From positions 461,501 through 525,500 of the forward strand of contig CM035164.1 in assembly GCA_020205615.1 (NCBI GenBank): a stretch of DNA of 64,000 nt, given 5' to 3'. Every line of letters starts with the position of its first letter. Positions within the stretch are counted from its first letter, which is position 1. Below, in pieces: positions 57,626 to 64,000 of this stretch. Position numbers and translations under genes: made by a program. The stretch comes from Panax quinquefolius (Eukaryota; Streptophyta; Magnoliopsida; Apiales; Araliaceae). The notes below the pieces were generated by a model, which worked only from the letters and a program-made list of their open reading frames with translations, was not told where the DNA came from and searched no databases.

Positions 57626-57938
57626 TCATTGAGATTGAGATTTTGATCTGATTACAGGGAAAGGAGGCACTCGCAGAACAGCTTCTTCAGTCTCTGTTGG
57701 GTCTGATCTCAATATCTAAAAACAATGAAAAAAACAAATTCAAATCTTGTTTTACACAAAAAAGTTATGCATCATATATATATATATATGTATAAGTGAA
57801 TATAGAGGGAAGAGAGATTACTGGGTCTTGGAGAACTGGTTTTGTATCATCTTTAGCTGGCCTAAAAAGGGGCTTTATCTTTCTCTTCACTTCATTTTCC
57901 CCATTGCTCCTTTTCATTGAGACCTCTGAAGCTTTCAT
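57626..57938 (-). CDS. Small basic conserved-looking protein, 68 aa, two exons
   Basis: On minus, exon 1 (57938-57822) encodes MKASEVSMKRSNGENEVKRK, then IKPLFRPAKDDTKPVLQDP (39 codons). Exon 2 (57715-57626) encodes ILRSDPTETEEAVLRVPPFP, then VIRSKSQSQ and a TGA stop. The intron (57716-57821) has GT..AG borders, a T-rich acceptor and phase 0, so the reading frame is kept exactly. The protein has a basic start (KRKIKPLFRPAK) and an acidic middle, with no signal peptide or membrane segment. A TATA-like TAAATAAATAGGG lies ~85-95 bp upstream of the ATG. The KRKIKPLFRPAKDD stretch looks familiar from uncharacterised plant proteins, but I cannot give a name or function. Confidence 0.7.
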
Positions 57939-58041
57939 CTTTCAATCTACTCTCGAATTAGGGTATAACGGTATAGAGTCTCCTCCTTTCTCTCTTCCCC
58001 TCCTTCCCAATTTAACTTTTTCCCTATTTATTTAGGAAATT

Positions 58042-58180
58042 GTTAAATCCAAAAGCTTTTTGTTATTTCTACAACAAAAAGTGTCGTGTTGCAGATGTAT
58101 AGCGACGGTGAAAACTGTAACTATAGGATCTATAGCGACACTTTTGTTGTAAAAATAATATTTTTTGTTGTGGATTTAAC
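58042..58180. mobile_element. Foldback MITE, ~139 bp
   Basis: Ends GTTAAATCCAAAAGCTTTTT and, inverted, GTTAAATCCACAACAAAAAA. The arms remain complementary through ACAACAAAAAGTGTCG versus ACAACAAAAGTGTCG. It sits about 100 bp upstream of the 68-aa gene's start. Confidence 0.7.
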
Positions 58181-58904
58181 CGTTCATTTATTTATTGTGC
58201 ATTTTGAAAAAAAAGAAGAGAAAATATCTAAAATTGCTGTCAAAGGCTTTTTTTTTTTTTGTCAAATGTGAGTTTAAAAAACATTAAAAATAGGATTATC
58301 GGAAAGATTATTCCGAAAAAAATAATATGAATTTGACTTTCATATTATAAAAAAAGAAGTTAACAAAGAATAATATTTTATACAATACCCTAGATGCATT
58401 TTTATTTCATATGAGATGCATAGAAAAAGATTGCACAAGGAATTTTTCCATATTTTTATTATGGTGTTCTAATTAATCCTTTAAATTAGTATTTGTTGAA
58501 CTACATTGAAAAATCCTCTCTTTATAATTAATTTACTCTCATCTTACTACATATTACATTAAAACAAATTGATATTTTCACACATGATTTTTTTACAAGA
58601 TTCTCTTTCCATAAATAGTGATTGAGCCTAGTTTTTTTTTTTTTTTTTGTGGAAAATAATCCTTGTAAAAATATTAATCTTCATGTGGGAATATCAATTG
58701 GTTGAATTTAAATGTTAAGCTGCCTTTAGAACAAGTGTGGATGTAGGGAATTGATGTGAAAGTATCAATTCCTTCACAAATGATCTAAGCTAAGCCTAAA
58801 CTAAACTTTTCATGATTGAAGAAAGTGCAGATGAATATTACTTCATGTGGAAATATCAATGCTCTTCATAATTGATCTAAGCCTAACCTTTTCTCTCAGA
58901 TTCA
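58181..58904. other. Spacer, nothing recognised
   Basis: AT-rich with short homopolymer runs (T-run at 58631-58648). No gene seen. Confidence 0.4.
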
Positions 58905-59100
58905 AAGAATTAGGCTTCGAGGGATGGTGCATTCTTTCACCTTAGACATGGGTTTTGATTGGGATAGGTACATTATGAAAACACTACAAACAATGGGTTT
59001 TTTTGGTAATCAGATTGAGGTTGCAAGATAGGTGTTTGATGAAATAACTGACAGAGATGTGGTTTCTTGGAGTTGAAGTTCTATGATTGCAGCCCTGCAG
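58905..59100 (+). pseudogene. PPR protein gene fragment
   Basis: The plus frame reads RGMVHSFTLDMGFDWDRYIM, KTLQTMGFFGNQIEVAR, a stop, VFDEITDRDVVSWS, a stop, then SSMIAA. This is one and a half pentatricopeptide repeats of the PLS type (ARxVFDEMxDRDVVSWSSMIAA). Two in-frame stops (TAG 59029-59031, TGA 59074-59076) and the short length make it a dead fragment. Intact PPR proteins bind organellar RNA. Confidence 0.8.
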
Positions 59101-60255
59101 AATATATGATCTGTTGGTATGTGTTTCTTTCTGTGTAAAAGTTTTATAGGAAGGTACTATTATGGTGTTACTTCCATGCTGATTTCACTAATACCATGGG
59201 ACCCACATGTTAGGATTACTTGCATACTCAAATCATAGAGGAAGAAATTATGGATACTACCTAGATGTTAGAAGTTTCCCCTCAATGTGGAACTAGGTAC
59301 TTGAATTCTTGCATGCTATTTTACCACTTGACTAGACCAAATTATGACTAGTGGCTCTGTGTGTGTAGCTATATTTCTTAGTCTTATGTACAAGGATGAT
59401 TAAAGATATATGGAATTGCTTGGGGAAAAAAAAACCTTAGCAAAAACAATAGGGAAACTAAAAGAAAAACAAGTACACACGAGACACAAAGTTTTACATA
59501 TTTCGCTCAAAGTTTGAGTTTTTTTCACAATCGGTGGGAAATTAATCTCACCATCTCAAAAGGTCGTACATAATTTAGTATAAGATCCCTCTTACATAGT
59601 CAATATAAGAATTCTTAATCACCCCAAAAGTACAAAACTAACCCTAAATAATTTAGTCTAGACCCCAGCCTAGGTATTTGTAGCAACAAACAAAAATAGA
59701 TTATGGGGCCGTTTCTTTTGCTCCAAATCTATCGACGACCCTTCGCTCCAAGAACAAATCCATTCTACCTTTACAATCACTTGTAAATTAAAATCGAATC
59801 ACGGATTGATCTATTAACACGATCGGATTGCATGCATGAAGTAGGTCAAAATATATATTTTGTGAAAAAAATGCATATATAATTTGTATAGATCTTATAA
59901 TGTTGCTCCTATTGTATTTATTATTTGGTTTTCTTGAGTAAGCATTTTTAGATACTAGGAAACAACTTCTGCACTTTAATAGCATGCAAAAGCTTCCATT
60001 ATCTATGTAGTCACTAGCCTACAGTTAGGTAGCTAGCATAAACTTTTGTTTGAGGAGAAGAGAATATTGGGGAGAATAGTGAGGCATAATGAAACTACAA
60101 AGCTCTGTTATTTATTAAACTGCACTACTACAGTCATGTGCTATGGTTATGGGTGTCAAAGAGTGTCAGAATGATTAAAGGCAGACATGCCTCATTTTCT
60201 CAACTATGGTTGGCTAATTCATCATTCACAGGAGTTTTTTTTTAAACAAATTCAG
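59101..60255. other. Spacer, nothing recognised
   Basis: No coding domain or element ends are supported. The stretch 59440-59760 (CTCAAAGTTTGAGT, TCACAATCGGTGGG) resembles common plant repeat DNA without clear borders. Confidence 0.35.
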
Positions 60256-60257
60256 TA

Positions 60258-60616
60258 CTCCCTATGTTCCTAAAAGATTGTCGTTTAAGGTTAATGCACA
60301 CAAATTAAGAAATGTAATTAATACCTAGCAAAAATACTATACTACCCTTATTAATTGTCTCAACCAATTATTCCATTCCCAATGTTTCTTATTCAATTCA
60401 ACCAATTACTTCTTATTCAACCAATTACTACTTGGATTATAGCATTGAATTGAATAAGAATCATTGGGAAGAGAAGAAAGTTTTAAATAGGAAAAAACTT
60501 TAAATAAGGGTAAAGTAGGGAAAAAATAGCTAATGTGTATTGATAAACTCAAAACGACAATCTTTTTAGAACAAAAATTACTTCCTAAAACGACAATCTT
60601 TTAGGAACGGATGGAG
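60258..60616. mobile_element. Stowaway-like MITE (Tc1/mariner)
   Basis: TA on each side (60256-60257 and 60617-60618) with termini CTCCCTATGTTCCTAAAAG and, inverted, CTCCATCCGTTCCTAAAAG. This is the CTCCCTCCGTTCC-type end of plant Stowaway elements. The inner ATTGTCGTTTnAGG arms are also complementary. Confidence 0.9.
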
Positions 60617-60619
60617 TAC

Positions 60620-61849
60620 ATGTCTATTAGCTTTTTCCCCCAATAGACCGCGTAGTGGTACTTGTGTTATCAAACAGGGTATCCTGATGAACCAATACTC
60701 TAAATTCAGTGTACTAAAATATTTATTTGTTGTTTTCTTCATAGTTGCACAAATATCAATATTCCAACTTAGCAGTGAATTCTCAAACATCGCATTTGTA
60801 CTGAATTAGTTATAAAACAGCCAACTTGTTGATTCTACTAAAAATCTTCTAAAAAACTTAATTTTATTGCATACAGATTCTAAGATAATTTCTAACCATA
60901 AAACTATACTAATGTACCGCGTTTTAGTTATATAGCACACACCTGTATCAGTTTCATGACCGAAATTACAGTAGTATTACATATAACACTTATTCTAGCC
61001 AGGGTGAAGGGTTACCATGGCTCCATTTATGGATTTTTTTTTATTGTGTTTTAGGACAGGAGTCCATACTTGAAAATTTGAATTGATTTCTGCAGTAATT
61101 CAACATTCAAATTAATTATGCTATGTATTTGCTAGCACGTGGACTGGCAAACCAAGATGCATCTTTATAATATTCTTTTGCTGAATGTGTTGAAATATTA
61201 ATTTGCACTTTGTTTTATCATGAATTTGGCTCATTTCATGCTTATGTTTTACAATTTACTGTCTGCCAAAAGAAATGCATTACCTTTTGCTAATGTTTTT
61301 TGTTTAAATGATCTTGGGGCAACTACCCTTGCTAAAATATAAGCCACAGGCCTGCAAGCCACCTTTGTTGACTTGTTGCCTTACGGGTAAAAAATGTGGA
61401 CCAACATGTAGAACATTTTTTTGGCTAAGTAACCAACATGTGGAACATAAAAGAAAGTCTTGACATTCCATAATAGTGAGCTTTATGTAAGAAGCCTCAG
61501 AAGATCTGTGCAAGATAAGAGAAAGTAGCTTAAGTTTGTTTAATGCACATACATATATTGGGGATTAATCTTTTGGGCTAGGTGATAAGATTATTTCATT
61601 TTCATTTGGGATTATAATTTATCATCAAATGACCTTTGAAATGACAAAATATAGTCCGAGATTAAATAACAGACTAATTATAAGTTATGATAGTCCAAAT
61701 TGTAATAAATTAGTACAAATAGGTTTACCCTACTAGTTATTTTTACAAACAAAAGTAACCTTGGTGATTAATGAAGTCTATGTGATGTTATTTGACTTAT
61801 TTATGATGAATATGAATAAAAAAGAGTACGTAACAGAAATGTACAACAT

Positions 61850-61893
<44 letters not shown>

Positions 61894-62312
61894 TTCTAGC
61901 GCTAAAAGTGTAATTCGGTGCTATTTATGCAGTACATGCTTGTACCGCTTGCACTAAAAGTTGTACATTCTCTCCGTTAATTTTTAACTCCAAAAATATC
62001 GGTGTGGATTTGTATCTCATATACTTAACATTTACCTGTAAAGGAAGTGACCTATCTACCCCTGGTGAATAATCTACTCCTGGTGAATTAGAAATTGTCA
62101 ATATATAAGACAAAAGTTACAGAACAAGGACTCAATTATTTCCCTTGGTGTAAGAATATATAGGACCTTAGTCCATCCAAATGTGTAGAGATGAATAATT
62201 ACCCATCTATATACACACATACCTGCATTATTAATTCTCTTCATATATATATACCCTACTATGTCTAACCACCAGCTGCTATAATTCTCTTTTTTTTCTG
62301 TTGCACTTTCTC
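60620..62312. other. Spacer and promoter region of the membrane protein gene
   Basis: No other gene is seen. There is a (TA)n tract at 61851-61891. A TATA-like ATATATATATACC lies at 62243-62255, ~60-70 bp upstream of the ATG at 62313, followed by a CT/T-rich leader. Confidence 0.4.
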
Positions 62313-62663
62313 ATGGCTTCAGACAGCAGTAACCTCAAGGCAGCATTGATAGTTCTATTTATAATATTAGGCTATATTTTGTATGATGCCATAATGTCCA
62401 CAGCTGCTGAAATGTTGCAACGTTTACTTATAATATCCCCTTTACTATTGGTCATTTTGGTCCATTGGATCTCCACACCAGATCAAATTAGCATTCCCAT
62501 TCCAGGCTCTGAAGATGCCATTCATCGAGCCGGTGGCTCGCCGTGGGGAGTAGCATTTGTTCTGGTTCTGCTCTTGTTTCTCATCTCATACCAGCCTTCC
62601 CTGAATGGCCTTATGTTTTATGCATTTATGACTCTTGTATCATTGAGGATGATATTGTTTTAG
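62313..62663 (+). CDS. Small plant membrane protein, 116 aa
   Basis: A single-exon ORF starts at ATG 62313 (MASDSSNLKAALIVLFIILG). It has three hydrophobic stretches: ~residues 9-28 (ALIVLFIILGYILYDAIM), ~35-52 (LQRLLIISPLLLVILVHW) and ~75-110 (GVAFVLVLLLFLISYQP through FYAFMTLVSL). Between the second and third lies a polar loop with IPIPGSEDAIHRAGGSPWG. The loop and following SYQPSLNGL look like those of a small conserved plant transmembrane family with no assigned function that I know. The upstream TTG codon in frame is not a likely start. Codon use and lack of stops suggest a working gene; it stands alone without operon-like neighbours. Confidence 0.8.
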   Translation: MASDSSNLKAALIVLFIILGYILYDAIMSTAAEMLQRLLIISPLLLVILVHWISTPDQISIPIPGSEDAIHRAGGSPWGVAFVLVLLLFLISYQPSLNGLMFYAFMTLVSLRMILF

Positions 62664-63091
62664 TGCATGGTTACTTTTTCTTTATATTCATCTGGTGTAG
62701 TTTGCTTGTAAAATAATGTATTTTACGAGCTATTATGCTCTTGGAGATTGAAAATTCTCTTCGATTTGGGTGTCAATAATTTCATCTCATCATTCAGATT
62801 TTTTCAACTCTTGCCTGAGCATAAAAGATGTTATTGACTAACTATGGATTGGATTGGTTGGTTTTAGTCAACTTTGTATCCTATGAATGATTATTATAAA
62901 GTGGACTTAGTCGAGTATGTTTTAACACGGTTACTATGAAGTTAACTTCATTGTAAGTTGATTAATTGATCAATATAATACTGACACGCAGAGAGATTAT
63001 TTTCCGACCTGTGTGTCAACGTTGTATTAATCAATTGACTAAAATTTATTTCATATTAACCACTCGCGTCTATTAGTAAGGGACTTTTATC

Positions 63092-63145
<54 letters not shown>

Positions 63146-63689
63146 AGAGAGGGATGCATGGTGACATCACTCTTAAAATTATATCACAATTTTTTATTAT
63201 TTTTTTGCCCTTATAAGTTCGATTATTTTATAATTTTTCTCTTTTTAATCTGTTTTCTTTTAAAGTTATCCTTTAAATTAAATTTAATTATTATTATAAT
63301 TACACGCGCGACGCGTATGTTGTGGTGACCAGTATAAAATTATTCTTCTTGTAGTTTTTAGGGTATAACTACAGTGCAGTGCTCTCCTTTTGGAATAATG
63401 CATGTGACATACTTTTTACAGTGGAGGTACGGCTTAAACTTTTAGACCATGTTTGTTTGTAAAAAAATATATTTGAGATAAAATTATTATTTTTTATTTA
63501 TTTTATGACGGAGGATTAATATCCCTTTAAATAGTCATATAAATTATTTTTTTATCATTTTTAAAATTATTTATGAAGGATTATATAATCACATGATTAA
63601 TGTAAGATTAATTGTCCCTCCATTTTAACCTATCAAATTGCTTTATGGGTCCCATATCAAAGTATTAACAGTCCATCGTCGAAGAATTA
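62664..63689. other. Downstream spacer with (AT)n tract
   Basis: It contains the probable 3' UTR of the membrane protein gene, an inverted pair CGTGTTAAAAC.. / GTATTAATCAATTGA around 62930-63040, and an (AT)n tract at 63096-63141. No gene is seen. Confidence 0.4.
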
Positions 63690-64000
63690 ATTGTCGTGTA
63701 ATATACGACAAAATATAAACCGTGAGTTTAAATATAAATATTATCTCGTAGATAATATTCAAACTCAAATAAAGTGCTAATTACAATTATTGTCACACTA
63801 TTTTATAGAAAAATATTTTAGTGAAACAAAACTAGATGAAGTGCAAACTATTAAGAATATTATACTAATTTCAGGAATTTTCATCATTTAACAATAAGGT
63901 TATGGAAACCAATAATAAATTTGTACCATAAATTGAGAAAAATATGAAAGAAAACGACATCCTTTGACGAGTACAAAAGAAATGATATCCCATACGAGTA
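63690..64000 (-). mobile_element. Fragment of an element-B-type LTR
   Basis: The stretch ACGACAAAATATAAACCGTG through AATTATTGTCACACTATTT matches 28930-29035 of element B's 5' LTR with many changes. The last 60 bp (GACGAGTACAAAAGAAATGATATCCCATACGAGTA) recalls 11200-11225 / 30390-30410 of the same LTR. The intermediate ~1.3 kb is missing, so this is an internally deleted, older copy that runs off the window. Confidence 0.7.

Overview
The window looks like nuclear DNA of a flowering plant, most likely a eudicot. It is AT-rich and has long introns with GT..AG borders, chromovirus-type Ty3/gypsy LTR retrotransposons, many small DNA transposons (PIF/Harbinger-like, hAT-like, Emigrant/pogo-like, Stowaway-like, CACTA-like) and a plant-only DNA methyltransferase (chromomethylase). 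No prokaryotic or organellar organisation is seen. The species cannot be named from this sequence. All family calls rest on recognition by eye; no database search was run.

Left third (1-36 kb) is a nest of decayed retroelements. Element A (1-4152, minus) is a truncated Ty3/gypsy copy. Next comes a block of four broken host-gene pieces on the plus strand: a UBA2-like RRM protein, a RINGv protein, an RKP/KPC1-like E3 and a UBP12/13-like MATH domain. The block ends in what looks like the terminus of a CACTA transposon (9481-10280). Element B (minus) follows, with a truncated 3' LTR at 10401-12413, a deleted interior, and a 5' LTR split in two. Element C (plus, 15201-28862, TSD TACAT) inserted into B's 5' LTR only 28 bp from its inner end. 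C's integrase was then split by a solo LTR (21592-25236, minus, TSD CCATC). A second solo LTR of that relative family lies at 31988-35932 (TSD TTAGG) and abuts a PIF/Harbinger-like element. The LTRs are very long (2.5-3.9 kb) and several carry tandem arrays whose ~39-bp unit contains a small inverted repeat.

Middle (36-41.5 kb) is a cluster of miniature transposons with readable target duplications. At 41582-53499 lies the main host gene, an apparently intact 21-exon chromomethylase (CMT3-like, 863 aa) with BAH, chromodomain and all catalytic motifs. Four of its introns carry transposon insertions. CMT3 enzymes maintain CHG methylation on transposons, so the gene sits beside, and contains, the kind of DNA its product silences.

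Right part (53.5-64 kb) is gene-poor. It holds a copia-type solo LTR (56410-56749), a two-exon gene for a conserved-looking 68-aa basic protein (57626-57938, minus), a PPR pseudogene fragment, a Stowaway-like MITE, a 116-aa membrane protein gene (62313-62663, plus) and the start of another decayed element-B-type LTR at the right edge.
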